DNA from: Dactylosporangium sucinum
GTDB lineage: Bacteria > Actinomycetota > Actinomycetes > Mycobacteriales > Micromonosporaceae
DNA length: 64,000 nucleotides
Assembly (NCBI RefSeq): GCF_014647515.1
Contig: NZ_BMPI01000038.1
Location: forward strand, 1 to 64,000
Direction: 5' to 3'
This document shows positions 22,039 through 31,336 of this stretch, in pieces (position 1 is the stretch's first letter; each line of letters opens with the position of its first letter). Position numbers and translations under genes: made by a program. Under the pieces are notes generated by a model that saw only the letters and a program-made list of their open reading frames with translations, did not search any database and was not told where the DNA came from.

Positions 22039-22660
22039 TCAGACCAGGGCCGCGCGGCGGGCCGCTTTCCGTTGATACATCGCGGTGTCGGCGGCCGCGA
22101 CGAGCGCGTCCGCGGTGGGCTGCCCGATCCGGTCGGCGGAGGCGGTGCCCACGCTGGCGGTCACGGCGCAGACGGCCGGGCCGACCGCGACCGGCTCGGC
22201 GATGACGCGCCGCAGCCGTTCGGCGAGGGCCCCGGCGTCCTCGGCCGTCTCCTCGCACAGGACCACGAATTCGTCGCCACCCAGCCGGGCCACCGTGTCG
22301 CCGGGGCCGGCCGTGGCCCGCAGCCGCCGCGCGATCTCGACCAGCAGCCGGTCGCCGGCCGCGTGCCCGTGCGCGTCGTTGATCGGCTTGAAACCGTCGA
22401 GGTCGATGCAGTGCACCACCGGCCCGCGACCGCTCCCGGCCGTCTGGCGGCGCAGCGCGGCGTCCATGCGGCTGGAGTGCCGGTCAGGCGCTCCCAGAGA
22501 TCGCGGCTGGGAGCCACACCGCCGACCGCCTCGGCCATGACCACCCCGTGCCCGGCGTCCAGCAGCGCCGGTGCGATCAGCGCACCACAGCCCACGGCGG
22601 AGGCGTCATCGTCATCGACCGGCACCGACGCCGGATGGTGGTTGGGTCGGCGGCGAACGG
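22039..22660 (-). pseudogene. GGDEF diguanylate cyclase, frameshifted remnant
   Basis: The 142-codon frame 22467-22039 has V-H-C-I-D-L-D-G-F-K-P-I-N-D, L-L-V-E-I-A-R-R-L and an intact R-L-G-G-D-E-F-V-V-L, so it is a diguanylate cyclase domain. Upstream, in another frame, the minus strand from about 22660 encodes V-G-C-G-A-L-I-A-P-A-L-L-D-A-G-H-G and D-L-W-E-R-L-T-G-T-P. The conserved D-x-L-T-G-L-P-N-R block that should join the two is broken by a deletion and shift near 22465-22490. The N-terminal sensory part is lost. Confidence 0.65.
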
Positions 22661-22704
22661 GTACGAGACAGGGAGCAACGTCGTCATGTGGAAGGAGCTT
22701 CCTG

Positions 22705-23154
22705 ATGCAACCGATGGCACCGTTCATGCCGTGGGCCTGGCGTGACCCGGAGGGCTACGCCGCCGGGTACCCTGCCGCCGACGTCGCGGTGACCGACCCG
22801 CGCGGGGCGGACAGCGCGACGAGCGACCGGCGGGCGAACCTGGATCTGACCGGGTACAAGGTCGAGGCAACCGACGGCCACATCGGGTCGATCGACGAGG
22901 CCACGCACGAGACCGGCAGTGCCTGCCTGGTCGTGGACACCGGTCCGTGGATCTTCGGGCGCAAGGTCCTGCTGCCGGCCGGCACGGTCCGGCAGGTCGA
23001 CCACGGTGAGCGGAAGGTCTACGTCGACCGGACGAAGGAGCAGATCAAGGAGTCGCCGGAGTACGACGAGCGCACCTTCGGCACCGAGGACTACCGCGAG
23101 CGGGTCGGTGCTTACTACACCGACAGCTATCGCCGCGAGGACGCCCTCCGCTGA
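22705..23154 (+). CDS. PRC-barrel domain protein
   Basis: A 149-residue protein from ATG 22705, preceded by GAAGGAG at 7 bp. After a short Pro/Trp-rich start, residues about 45-110 form a PRC-barrel: L-T-G-Y-K-V-E-A-T-D-G-H-I-G-S-I-D-E-A, V-V-D-T-G-P-W-I-F-G-R-K-V-L-L-P-A-G and V-Y-V-D-R-T-K-E-Q-I-K. PRC-barrels occur in RNA processing, photosynthesis and stress proteins and often bind RNA or partner proteins. Paralogues are common in actinobacteria with poorly known roles. The stop lies inside the first unit of a 19-bp tandem repeat. Confidence 0.8.
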   Translation: MQPMAPFMPWAWRDPEGYAAGYPAADVAVTDPRGADSATSDRRANLDLTGYKVEATDGHIGSIDEATHETGSACLVVDTGPWIFGRKVLLPAGTVRQVDHGERKVYVDRTKEQIKESPEYDERTFGTEDYRERVGAYYTDSYRREDALR

Positions 23155-23225
23155 TCACCGCTAGGAAAGCTGATCACCGCCAGGAAAGCTGATCACCGCC
23201 AGGAAAGCTGATCACAACCAGGAAG
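23150..23225 (+). repeat. Four 19-bp tandem repeats with TGATCA core
   Basis: Unit GCTGATCACCGCCAGGAAA: copies start at 23150, 23169, 23188 and 23207. Copy 1 has a T for C at position 13 and copy 4 diverges after TGATCAC. Each contains the palindrome TGATCA. The array begins inside the stop codon of the PRC-barrel gene and is followed directly by a hairpin. It could be a protein-binding array or a slipped duplication. Confidence 0.8.
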
Positions 23226-23257
23226 ACGGTCCGTCCGCGCAACGCGGGCGGACCGTC
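23225..23257. terminator. 15-bp hairpin terminator
   Basis: GACGGTCCGTCCGCG (23225-23239) pairs with CGCGGGCGGACCGTC (23243-23257) over a 3-base loop with one mismatch. It lies between the PRC-barrel gene and the convergent AfsR-like gene and probably stops both. Confidence 0.75.
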
Positions 23258-23428
23258 CCCGTTGCCACGCGCCGAGCGTCCCCGTTCCCACGGGCGGATC
23301 GTCCGTGCCGTGGCCGGCACCCGCAGCTGCCGCCCCCACCGATCGGCATCAACCCACGCCGCCGGCGCGGAGAGCTCGCCATGCCCACGCCCTGATCATG
23401 GGTGGCTCGGGGCGCCAGGCGCACCTCA

Positions 23429-26275
23429 CTAGCGGGAGAGGGCGGCGAGAATGGATTCGGCCTGGTCGCGTTGCTCGCGGGCGGTGTCGGGGCGGCCCGC
23501 GGCGTCCAGGGCGTCGGCCAGGTGGGTCCGGATCTCGGCCTCGTTGTAGCGGTCGCCGGCGGCGCGGACCAGCGCGAGCGCCTCTTCGTAGCAGGATACG
23601 GCCGCGTCGAGGTCGCCCAGGTGGTGGTGGGCGTGGCCCATGCTGTCCAGCGTGTTGGCCGCCCGCGCCGAGGCGCCGATGCGGTGCAGGAGGGCCAGGG
23701 CCTCGCGGGTGTACGCGAGGTTCTGCCGGTGGTCGCCCAGCAGGCCGTACTGCCAGCCGACCGAGTTCAGGGCTTCGGCCTGGCCGAGTTCGTCGCCGGT
23801 GGCGCGGTACAGCTGCAGGGCCCGCTGGTTGTGATGCAGGGCGTCGCGGTGCCGGCCGCGGTGGCTCAGGGCGTGGGCGAGGTTCACGTGGGTGTGCGCC
23901 TGGGATCTCGGGTCGCCGAGCTCGGCGAACAGCGCGAGGGCGCGCTCGGCGTGCTGGTCGGCCTCGGTGTCGCGGGCGAGGCGGCCGTACGCGCGCAGGA
24001 GTGCCCGGTGGGCCTCCGCCTGGCGGACCCGGTCGCCGGCCGCCTCGGCCGCGCGCAGTGCCGCGCGCTGGATCGCGGCCCACTCGTGGTGGTGGCCCTG
24101 ACGGGCGAAGAAGGCGGTCGATGCCCATGCGAGTGGCCAGGTGTACCGGTGGAGACCCCGGGCGGCGGCCGGCTCGACCGCGGCGACGAGCGTCGCCCGC
24201 TCGGCGGCGAACCAGGCCAAAGCCTCGTCCGCCGAGGTTGGGGGCCGCAGGTACACGCCGGGCGCGGGAGGGTCGAGGGCGACCGGCGTGCGGTGCGGCG
24301 TGAGCAGCATCGCCGCGGCGCAGGCCGTGTGCACGTAGTGGTCCAGCAGCCGCTCCAGCGCCGCGGCACCATCGACGTCACGCCTCGAGCCACCAGCGGC
24401 CGCCGGGCCGCCGACCATGCCATCAGCGCCGACCTCGTCGTCGGCCGGAGCGGCGGCCAGTTCCGCGGCGTAGGCGCGGAGGAGGTCGTGCAGGGCGTAC
24501 CGGCCGGGGGCGTGCTCGGTCAGGAGGTTGGCTCGGGTCAGGTCGGTCAGCGACGCCACGGCGTCGGAGAGGCCGACCCCGGCCAGGCTCGCGGCGGCCG
24601 GCGGGGACACGTCCGGGCCCGGGTGGTGGCCGAGCAGCCGGAAGAGGCGGGCCGCGGGCGGCGGGAGCTGGCGGTACGACCAGGAGAAGAGGGCCCGCAC
24701 GTCGGTGCCCCGGCCCTGCGCGGTCAGCGCGTCCAGGCCGGCCGCGCGCAGGTCGGCGGCGAACCTCGACAGGGTGAACTGCGGGTTCGTGGCCGCCCGC
24801 GCGGCCACCACGGCCAGGGCCAGGGGCAGGCCGGCGCAGTCGGCGACGATCTCGTCGATGGCGGTGGGCTCGGCCGACACGCGGTCGTGGCCGATGCGGC
24901 CGGCCAGCAGCCGGCGGGCGTCGTCGCGGTCGAGGACGTCGAGCAGCAGCGGTTCCGCGCCTTCCAGGGCCACCAGGTCGGGCAGGCGGCTTCGGCTCGT
25001 CACCACGACCAGGCAGCCGGGGCTGCCGGGGAGGAGGGTCCGGACCTGGTCGGCGTCGCGCGCGTTGTCGAGCAGGACCAGCATCCGGCGGCCGGCCAGG
25101 AGGGTGCGGTACAGCGCCGCCCGCGCCTCCAGCCCGTCCGGGACGCGCGCAGCGGTCACGCCCAGGGCGTCGAGGAAGCCGCGGATCGCCTCCGCCGGGC
25201 TCGCCGGGGCGCCGGTCGGGTCGAAGCCGCGCAGGTTGACGTACAGCTGGCCGTCCGGGAACCGCGCCGACCGGCGGTGCGCCCAGTGCAGCGCCAGGGC
25301 GGTCTTGCCGACGCCGGCCATGCCGGAGACGGCGGAGATGACGACCGCGGCGGGCTGGGCGGCCGCCCGGGCCAGGGCCGCGTCCAGGCGGGCCAGCTCG
25401 GCGGACCGGCCGGTGAAGCCGGGGACGCCCAGCGGGAGCTGGGCGGGAACGACCCGCTGGGCGGGAGCGGACCGGGTCGGACCGGCCGCGGCCGGGTCTT
25501 CGGCCGGGTCGGCGAGCAGCCCGCGGACGGACCCGTCGTCGGCGGCGAGGATCGCCTGGTGCATCGACCGCAGCCGGGGGCCGGGGTCGACGCCGAGCTG
25601 ATCCCCCAGTACCGCGCGGGCCTGTTCGTAGGCGTCCAGCGCGGCGGCGGGATGGCCGGACTGCCACAGCGCCGCCATGAGGAGCAGCCAGCCGGTCTCC
25701 CGCAGCGGCTCGGCCAGGGTGTGCCGGCGCAGCTCCGCGACCACCTCGGCGGATCGGCCGAGCCGCAGCCGGGCGCGCGCGTGGTGCTCGACCACCGCCA
25801 GCCGCCGCTCGGTCCACTCGGCCCGGGCGGCGTCGAGCTCGGGGCCGGTCGGCAGGCCGTCCAGGGCCCGCCCCCGCCAACCGGCCAGCGCGGACCGCCA
25901 GTGGTGGGCGGCCGTCTCCGGGACGCCCGCGCGCCAGGCCGCGTCGCCGCGCTCGGCCTCGTCGGTGAAGCGGTGCGCGTCCACGGCGTCGGGGCGCACG
26001 CGCAGGACGTAGCCGCCGTCGCGGCGGTCCAGGGAGCAGCCGGGGCCGGCCACCGCGCGGCGGAGGCGGCTCAGGTAGGTGGTGACGTTGGCGGCCGCCG
26101 AGTTCGGGACCGTCACCGGCCAGAGCTCCTCCACCAGGCGGGCGGGGGTCACCGGGCGGTTGGCGTGCACCACGAGCAGCGCCAGGACGGTGCGCTGCTT
26201 CGGGGTGCCGAGGTCGAGCACGACGTCACCGCGGCGCAGCTCAAGGGCGCCGAGCACACGGATGTCGATCTCCAC
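23429..26275 (-). CDS. AfsR/SARP-family transcriptional activator with NB-ARC and TPR domains
   Basis: A 948-residue AfsR-type regulator. Residues about 1-95 form the OmpR-like winged helix (L-G-T-P-K-Q-R-T-V-L-A-L-L and L-V-E-E-L-W). About 100-245 is the BTAD domain (A-L-W-Q-S-G-H-P-A-A-A-L-D-A-Y). About 285-570 is an NB-ARC ATPase with P-loop G-M-A-G-V-G-K-T-A and L-V-L-L-D-N-A-R-D. The C-terminus (about 700-948) holds several TPRs (E-A-L-N-S-V-G-W-Q, A-L-A-L-L). Such proteins activate secondary metabolism or morphology genes and often respond to phosphorylation. No biosynthetic cluster adjoins it, so the regulon is elsewhere or global. Confidence 0.92.
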   Translation of the reverse strand: MEIDIRVLGALELRRGDVVLDLGTPKQRTVLALLVVHANRPVTPARLVEELWPVTVPNSAAANVTTYLSRLRRAVAGPGCSLDRRDGGYVLRVRPDAVDAHRFTDEAERGDAAWRAGVPETAAHHWRSALAGWRGRALDGLPTGPELDAARAEWTERRLAVVEHHARARLRLGRSAEVVAELRRHTLAEPLRETGWLLLMAALWQSGHPAAALDAYEQARAVLGDQLGVDPGPRLRSMHQAILAADDGSVRGLLADPAEDPAAAGPTRSAPAQRVVPAQLPLGVPGFTGRSAELARLDAALARAAAQPAAVVISAVSGMAGVGKTALALHWAHRRSARFPDGQLYVNLRGFDPTGAPASPAEAIRGFLDALGVTAARVPDGLEARAALYRTLLAGRRMLVLLDNARDADQVRTLLPGSPGCLVVVTSRSRLPDLVALEGAEPLLLDVLDRDDARRLLAGRIGHDRVSAEPTAIDEIVADCAGLPLALAVVAARAATNPQFTLSRFAADLRAAGLDALTAQGRGTDVRALFSWSYRQLPPPAARLFRLLGHHPGPDVSPPAAASLAGVGLSDAVASLTDLTRANLLTEHAPGRYALHDLLRAYAAELAAAPADDEVGADGMVGGPAAAGGSRRDVDGAAALERLLDHYVHTACAAAMLLTPHRTPVALDPPAPGVYLRPPTSADEALAWFAAERATLVAAVEPAAARGLHRYTWPLAWASTAFFARQGHHHEWAAIQRAALRAAEAAGDRVRQAEAHRALLRAYGRLARDTEADQHAERALALFAELGDPRSQAHTHVNLAHALSHRGRHRDALHHNQRALQLYRATGDELGQAEALNSVGWQYGLLGDHRQNLAYTREALALLHRIGASARAANTLDSMGHAHHHLGDLDAAVSCYEEALALVRAAGDRYNEAEIRTHLADALDAAGRPDTAREQRDQAESILAALSR

Positions 26276-26411
26276 CCGACCCTTCTACCAAACGTATCGG
26301 TTTTTTATCGAGCCGATTCGTACAGTCCCCGGGACCCTGCGCCTACGGGGAGGCGCCGCGAGCGGACACTCCGTCACTCGGCGCCAGGCGCGGGTCCTCC
26401 AACCTTGCATG

Positions 26412-26429
26412 ATTACGTAATTACGTAAT
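26412..26429 (+). promoter_or_regulatory. 18-bp perfect palindrome, ArsR-type operator
   Basis: ATTACGTAATTACGTAAT is a perfect palindrome built of two ATTACGTAA/TTACGTAAT halves. It lies 9 bases before ATG 26439 of an ArsR-family gene. It is strikingly AT-rich for this genome and is probably the autoregulatory operator covering the promoter. Confidence 0.75.
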
Positions 26430-26438
26430 ACTGGAGAT

Positions 26439-26915
26439 ATGGCCAGCCTGGAGGAACGGGTCGCGGCGATCGAGGCGAGGCTCGCCACCGGTCCGCCGCC
26501 CTCACAAGGCGCCTTCTGGGCGCTGGAGCGGCTGAGGGAGCTCGCGCCAGCGGGCGCGATCCTCTACACCGGCGTCGTGCCGCTGCCGCCGGCGCAGGAC
26601 GCGGCGGGCGAGCGGTACGAGTGGCAGCACGGGACCCCCACCGGCGAGCTGCTCGACCTCGACTGGTCCGAGCTCGCCCCCGCCCTGGCCGCGCTCGCCC
26701 ACCCGGTCCGCCTGCGGCTGCTGCGGGAGATCCTCGGCGGCCGCCGTTCGGTCGCGGACCTCGGCGAGGGGCTCGGCACGACCGGCCAGCTGTACCACCA
26801 CCTGCGGCAGCTCACCGCCGCCGGCTGGCTGCGCGCCGCCGGCCGCGGCCACTACGCGGTGCCACCGGAACGGGTCGTGCCCCTGCTCACCGTGCTGGCC
26901 GCCGCCCGGCACTGA
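26439..26915 (+). CDS. ArsR-family winged-helix regulator
   Basis: A 158-residue regulator. The N-terminus has a short coiled-coil (L-E-E-R-V-A-A-I-E-A-R-L). The winged helix is at about 80-150: A-L-A-H-P-V-R-L-R-L-L-R-E-I-L, then S-V-A-D-L, T-G-Q-L-Y-H-H-L-R-Q-L and the wing W-L-R-A-A-G-R-G-H-Y. It has no metal-binding Cys. The 20-bp gap and GGAGGAG before the next gene indicate one operon with a beta-lactamase-fold membrane protein. An 18-bp palindrome just upstream is the likely operator. Confidence 0.85.
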   Translation: MASLEERVAAIEARLATGPPPSQGAFWALERLRELAPAGAILYTGVVPLPPAQDAAGERYEWQHGTPTGELLDLDWSELAPALAALAHPVRLRLLREILGGRRSVADLGEGLGTTGQLYHHLRQLTAAGWLRAAGRGHYAVPPERVVPLLTVLAAARH

Positions 26916-26935
26916 CCGACGGACGGAGGAGACCG

Positions 26936-28339
26936 ATGCGCAGCTGGATCACCGTCGCCGCGCTCGCCGCCGGGCTCGGCGCGCTGTTCGTCGCGCCCGG
27001 CGTCGCGCTCGGCCCGCGGACCACCGGCGACGCCGGCACCGCGGCCGCGCTCCGCAGCGCCCTGGACGGCACGAAGGGCCACCGGGGCATCGCGGTCGCC
27101 GTCGTCGAGCACGGCCGGGTCAGCACCGCGGGCGTCGGCGACCGCGGCGACGGCGAGCCCGTCACCGCGGCCACCCCGTTCCAGGTCGGCTCGATCGGCA
27201 AGGTGCTCACCGGCATGCTCCTCGCCGACCTCGCCGGAGACGGCGTCGTGCGCCCCGACGACACCCTGCGTGCCACGCTGCCGGGCTCGACGAGTGACAT
27301 CACCCTCGCCGAGCTGGCCAGCCACCGCAGCGGCCTGCCGCGCCTCGTCTACCGGGACCCGCTGCAGACGGTGCGGCTGGTGACGGCGAACCTCCACGGC
27401 CGCGACCCGTACGCCGGCCAGGACGCCCGCTGGATCACCCGGGCCGACCAGCAGCCGGGTGAGGGCCGGGGCACGATACGGTACTCCAACTTCGGCGCGG
27501 CCCTGCTCGGCCAGGCGCTCGCCGGCAGGACCGGCGTCCCCTACCCGGAGCTCGTCCACCGGCGCATCCTCGCGCCGCTCGGCATGGACGCCACGACCTA
27601 CGACGTCCCGGCGGGCCACGCCGCCGGCTCCACCGCCGGCGGCCGGACGGTCGAGCCGTGGACCGGCCCGGGCTGGGCGCCGGCCGGCGTCGGACTCTGG
27701 TCCACAGTGGACGATCTCGCGCGGCTTCTGGTTGCCGTACAATGGGATCGGGCGCCCGGAGTGGACGCCACCGTGCCACGGTTCGCGGGGGACGACGGCA
27801 CGCGGATCGGGTATGGCTGGTTCACGACGAGCTACGGCGGCCGCGAGGTGCTGTGGCACAACGGCGGGGCGGGCGGGTTCCGCGCGTATGCCGGGCTCGA
27901 CCGCGCGCAGGGCCGCGGCGTGGTCGTGCTGGCCAACACCGACCGCGCGGTGGACGACGTCGGCCTCCGGCTGCTCGGAGTGACCCCGCCGGACCGCGGG
28001 CCGAGCCTGCCGTCGCTGGTCGGCGCCGCACTCGGTGTCGCGTTCAGTTTCCTGGCTGGCTTGACGCTCATCGGCACCGCGAAGGGCAGCCGGACCGAGC
28101 TCGCCACGGCCGCGGTGTGGGCCGTCGCGTCGCTCGCGCTCGGATACCGGCTGGGCACCTGGACCACCGTCCCGGGCTGGGTGTGGGCGGCCGGCGTCGC
28201 GCTGACCGCCGGCGGCCTGGTCGTCGCCGCGCGCCGCTGGCGGGACGCGCCGCACCGCGGCGGCTGGCGCCGCTGGACGGCGACGGCCGCCTCCGTCACG
28301 GCGGCGCTGCTCGCGGTCTGGCTGGTCGCGCCCGTCTGA
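26936..28339 (+). CDS. Beta-lactamase-fold serine hydrolase with C-terminal membrane helices
   Basis: A 467-residue protein: signal/anchor (1-26), then a class C beta-lactamase/DD-peptidase-like domain (about 35-345) with S-I-G-K (catalytic SxxK), R-Y-S-N-F-G (YxN) and L-W-H-N-G-G-A-G (third motif as HNG). Four hydrophobic segments fill residues about 355-467. The architecture suggests a membrane-tethered esterase or cell-wall hydrolase acting outside the membrane rather than a secreted antibiotic-degrading enzyme. It is the second gene of the ArsR operon, so it is probably induced by whatever releases that repressor. Confidence 0.82.
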   Translation: MRSWITVAALAAGLGALFVAPGVALGPRTTGDAGTAAALRSALDGTKGHRGIAVAVVEHGRVSTAGVGDRGDGEPVTAATPFQVGSIGKVLTGMLLADLAGDGVVRPDDTLRATLPGSTSDITLAELASHRSGLPRLVYRDPLQTVRLVTANLHGRDPYAGQDARWITRADQQPGEGRGTIRYSNFGAALLGQALAGRTGVPYPELVHRRILAPLGMDATTYDVPAGHAAGSTAGGRTVEPWTGPGWAPAGVGLWSTVDDLARLLVAVQWDRAPGVDATVPRFAGDDGTRIGYGWFTTSYGGREVLWHNGGAGGFRAYAGLDRAQGRGVVVLANTDRAVDDVGLRLLGVTPPDRGPSLPSLVGAALGVAFSFLAGLTLIGTAKGSRTELATAAVWAVASLALGYRLGTWTTVPGWVWAAGVALTAGGLVVAARRWRDAPHRGGWRRWTATAASVTAALLAVWLVAPV

Positions 28340-28413
28340 GCGCCCGGCGGCAGCCGTCAGCACCGGCCCTGGTAGGGCGCGCGGCGCGGGTAACAGGAAG
28401 CCGCGAGAAGCGG

Positions 28414-29364
28414 TCAGGCAGCGGCCGGCTCGGTGCAGGCCGCGTACAGGTTCCGGGAGGCCAGGATCGCCGAGCGGAGGTCCTGGAGGAGCTCGGTCGT
28501 GCTCAGCGGCCGATGCCAGCCCTCCGTGGCCCGCCCGTCGATGCCGACCGTCTCGACGCCGCAGCCGTACCGCGCGCCGAGCAGCCGGACGGCGTCGCAG
28601 TGCTGATGCCGGACATATGGGTCGTTGGTGACCAGCAGCACGCGTTCGGACGGCGTCGGGGTCACCACGTGCTCGGCCCAGCCGATCAGCGTGTCGGCGG
28701 TGTTCGCGCGCATGCCCGGCCGGGTCGAGGCGGCCGCCAGCACGTGCACGTCGCCGACCGGCTGGCCGGCCCAGGTGCGGTGCCACCACCCGTCGCCTTG
28801 GCGCTGGGCGGTCGGGTCGGGCAGTTGGAGGTACTGCCGGAGCGCCATCATCACCATGTCGGCCTCGGTGTCGACGGGCCCGAGGCCGAGCCGGACGGCC
28901 TCGCGGTGTTCGCGGTCGTCGCGCCAGCGGAGGCTGCCCAGCCCGGCGACGGTCCGCGTGCGGAGGCCCTCGGCCAGCAGGCGGGCGGTGTAGTCGACCC
29001 GGCCGAGCGTGATCCGGATGCCGCCGCCGAGCACGACGACGTGGTCGTAGGCGTCGAGCGAAGGGCGGTCGCGCCCGCCGAGGCCGAGCTCGTGGACGAG
29101 GGCCCGCAGCCGGCCGTCGAGCTCGGGGCCGAAGTCGACGCGGGCGGTGTCGAAGCGCTCCCTGACGCCGCCGCGGAAGTCCCAGACGGTGGAGAAGTCC
29201 GCCGCCCACTCCAGCACCCCGGCGGGCGAGCCGGCCGGCAGCTCGCCGTCGAAGTGCGCGGCCAGCGCGGACAGCTCGGGCGAGGTCACCCAGGCCGCGA
29301 TCGACGCCGCGACCGCCGCCCGGTCGAGGCCTCCGGGCTCACACGGCGGCAGCGCGAACGGCAC
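28414..29364 (-). CDS. YdcF/DUF218-like protein
   Basis: The 316-residue protein has the DUF218 pattern: H-V-V-V-L-G-G-G-I-R, then R-T-V-A-G-L-G-S-L-R, E-A-D-M-V-M-M-A-L, A-A-S-T-R-P-G-M-R-A-N-T-A-D-T and R-V-L-L-V-T-N-D-P-Y-V-R-H-Q. ElyC/SanA/YdcF relatives work in envelope precursor metabolism and YdcF binds SAM. This member lacks a membrane segment and has an extra N-terminal domain (about 1-95). It is divergent from the GGDEF/EAL relic. The function is not established. Confidence 0.55.
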   Translation of the reverse strand: MPFALPPCEPGGLDRAAVAASIAAWVTSPELSALAAHFDGELPAGSPAGVLEWAADFSTVWDFRGGVRERFDTARVDFGPELDGRLRALVHELGLGGRDRPSLDAYDHVVVLGGGIRITLGRVDYTARLLAEGLRTRTVAGLGSLRWRDDREHREAVRLGLGPVDTEADMVMMALRQYLQLPDPTAQRQGDGWWHRTWAGQPVGDVHVLAAASTRPGMRANTADTLIGWAEHVVTPTPSERVLLVTNDPYVRHQHCDAVRLLGARYGCGVETVGIDGRATEGWHRPLSTTELLQDLRSAILASRNLYAACTEPAAA

Positions 29365-29454
29365 CCGAGCAGGGTACTCGATCGGGGGCCCGCCGCGGCG
29401 AACCCGGGCCGCATCGGGACGAGCTACCGCCTCAGGTCACCCGGGCGCCTGCCG

Positions 29455-31300
29455 ATGACCCGGCGGATGCTGCGACGAGCTGGCGAGGGAAACGTGGGTG
29501 GCGAGCTGACGGTACGGCCCTTCCGGCTCACCGTGTCCCTGCTGGTGGGCGCGGGTGCGGTACTGGTGCTGGCCGGTTGGCTGGCGGGTGCCTTCCTGCG
29601 CTGGTGGGAGGCGCCGCTCGCCGGCTGGGTCCCGCTGCCCGTGCTCGGCCTGGTCAGCGCCTGGCAGTGCTGGCGGGCCGCCGGCGCCGACCGGATCAGC
29701 CCCGAGGCGCGCAACTTCTGGCGGTGCGTGGCCGTCTCGTCGGCGCTGCTGGCCGCCGGCTCGGTGAGCAACGCGTTCGACGCGCTCAGCGGGCCCGATG
29801 CGCCGTCGCAGCGGCTCAGCGCGCTCACGCTCGGCCGTCGCCGGGCAGGGGCCGGACGGCCCGGTGCTCATCGGCGGCTCGGTCCTGCTCATGGCGATCG
29901 TCGTGGCCCGGCAGGCGCACGCGTTCCGCGACAACGCCCGGCTGCTGGCGACCGTCGACCGGACCGTGGAGGAGCTGCGCGACGCGCGCGACCAGCTGGC
30001 CGCGCAGGCCGAGCAGGACGCGCTCACCGGCCTCGGCAACCGCCGGCTGCTGCGCCAGCGCATGGACGAGATGGCCGGCACGCCGCCGGAGCGGCTGCAT
30101 CTGGCGCTCATCGACCTCGACGACTTCAAGCTGGTGAACGACCGGCTCGGGCACAACGTCGGCGACGAGCTGCTGCGCGCGGTGGCGCAGCGGCTGACGG
30201 CCGTGGCGCAGCGGGCGACGACGGTCGCCGGCAGCACCGTGGTCCGGCTCGGCGGCGACGAGTTCGCCGTGCTCGTCGACGCGCCGGCCGCCGAGGCGGA
30301 CGCGCTCGTCGCGGCGATCGCCGAGGCGCTGCAGGTGCCGCTCGCGGCCGGCGACGTCGAGCTGATGGTCCGCGCGAGCATCGGCCTCACGGACGCGGTC
30401 GCGCACGCAAAACCCGAGCGCGAGCCGGTGGGCGCGCGTGAGCTGCTGCGCCGAGCCGACGTGGCGATGTACGCGGCCAAGGACCGCGGCAAGCACCGCA
30501 CCGCCCGCTTCTCCCCCGAGCTGGACCAGGTCGCCGCCGAGGACGCGGGCCTCGGGGCCGACCTGCGCCGCGCGGTCGATGCCGGCGAGCTGCACATGGT
30601 GTACCAGCCGATCGTCGAGCTGCCGGCCGGGCGCACGGTCGCCGTCGAGGCGCTGGTGCGCTGGCGGCACCCGCTGCGCGGCGCGGTGCCGCCGTCGGTG
30701 TTCATCCCGGTCGCCGAGCGCACCGGCCTCATCGTCCCGCTCGGCGCATGGATCCTGCGCACCGCCTGTGAGCAGGCCGTCCGGCTGCCCGCGCCGCTCA
30801 CGGTGTCGGTGAACGTGTCCGCGCGCCAGCTGCGCGAGCCCGACTTCATCGCGTCGGTGCGGCGGATCCTCGACGAGACCGGCGTGGACGTGGCGCGGCT
30901 GTCCGTCGAGGTGACCGAGACGGCCGTGTTCGACGACGAGTTGGCGCTCGCGTCGGTACGGGCATTGCGCGCGATGGGCCTGCGCATCGCGCTCGACGAC
31001 TTCGGCACCGGCCACTCCTCCCTCGGGCTGCTGCGGATCTGCCCGGTCGACGTGCTCAAGGTCGACAAGAGCTTCGTCGACGAGATCTGCGCCGACGGCC
31101 CGCCCGCGGTCATCACCACGGCGCTGCTGCAGATCGCCCGCGGCCTGCGTCTCGACGCGGTGGCCGAGGGCGTGGAGACGCCCGACCAGGCGGAGCGCCT
31201 CCACGCCCTCGGGTACCGCTACGCGCAGGGCTACCTGTTCTCCCGCCCGCTGCCGGCGGCCGACCTGGAGCGGCTCGTCGCCGACCCGGTCACGGTCTGA
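29455..31300 (+). pseudogene. Membrane GGDEF-EAL protein, N-terminal region deleted and frameshifted
   Basis: The N-terminal frame (ATG 29455) gives three membrane segments up to about 29840 (S-L-L-V-G-A-G-A-V-L-V-L and others), then becomes Arg-rich noise. The +1-related frame 29798-31300 begins abruptly with I-G-G-S-V-L-L-M-A-I-V-V-A-R-Q-A and has an intact GGDEF domain (A-L-T-G-L-G-N-R, R-L-G-G-D-E-F-A-V-L) and EAL domain (V-E-A-L-V-R-W, D-D-F-G-T-G-H-S-S). Members normally have eight to ten helices before the GGDEF, so an internal deletion with frame change is inferred at 29830-29870. The c-di-GMP domains could still be made from a start at 29798. Confidence 0.7.
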
Positions 31301-31308
31301 GCGGGTAC

Positions 31309-31336
31309 CGTCCGCGGCTCCAACAGCGGGCGGACG
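31309..31336 (+). terminator. Weak hairpin after the GGDEF-EAL gene
   Basis: CGTCCGC (31309-31315) and GCGGACG (31330-31336) form a 7-bp stem with a 14-base loop, 9 bases after the stop. There is no U-run. Confidence 0.35.

Noticed and set aside
23150..23225. CRISPR array
   Set aside because: The units are contiguous 19-bp tandem copies without spacers, and there are no cas genes.
23402..26428. Plus-strand open frame of about 1000 codons opposite the AfsR-like gene
   Set aside because: It is antisense to a clearly conserved regulator. Its Gly/Arg/Val-rich sequence has no motif, as expected for a shadow frame in very GC-rich DNA.
26936..28339. Antibiotic-resistance beta-lactamase
   Set aside because: It has the fold and SxxK motif but a HNG third motif and C-terminal membrane helices, which point to the esterase/DD-peptidase-like group.
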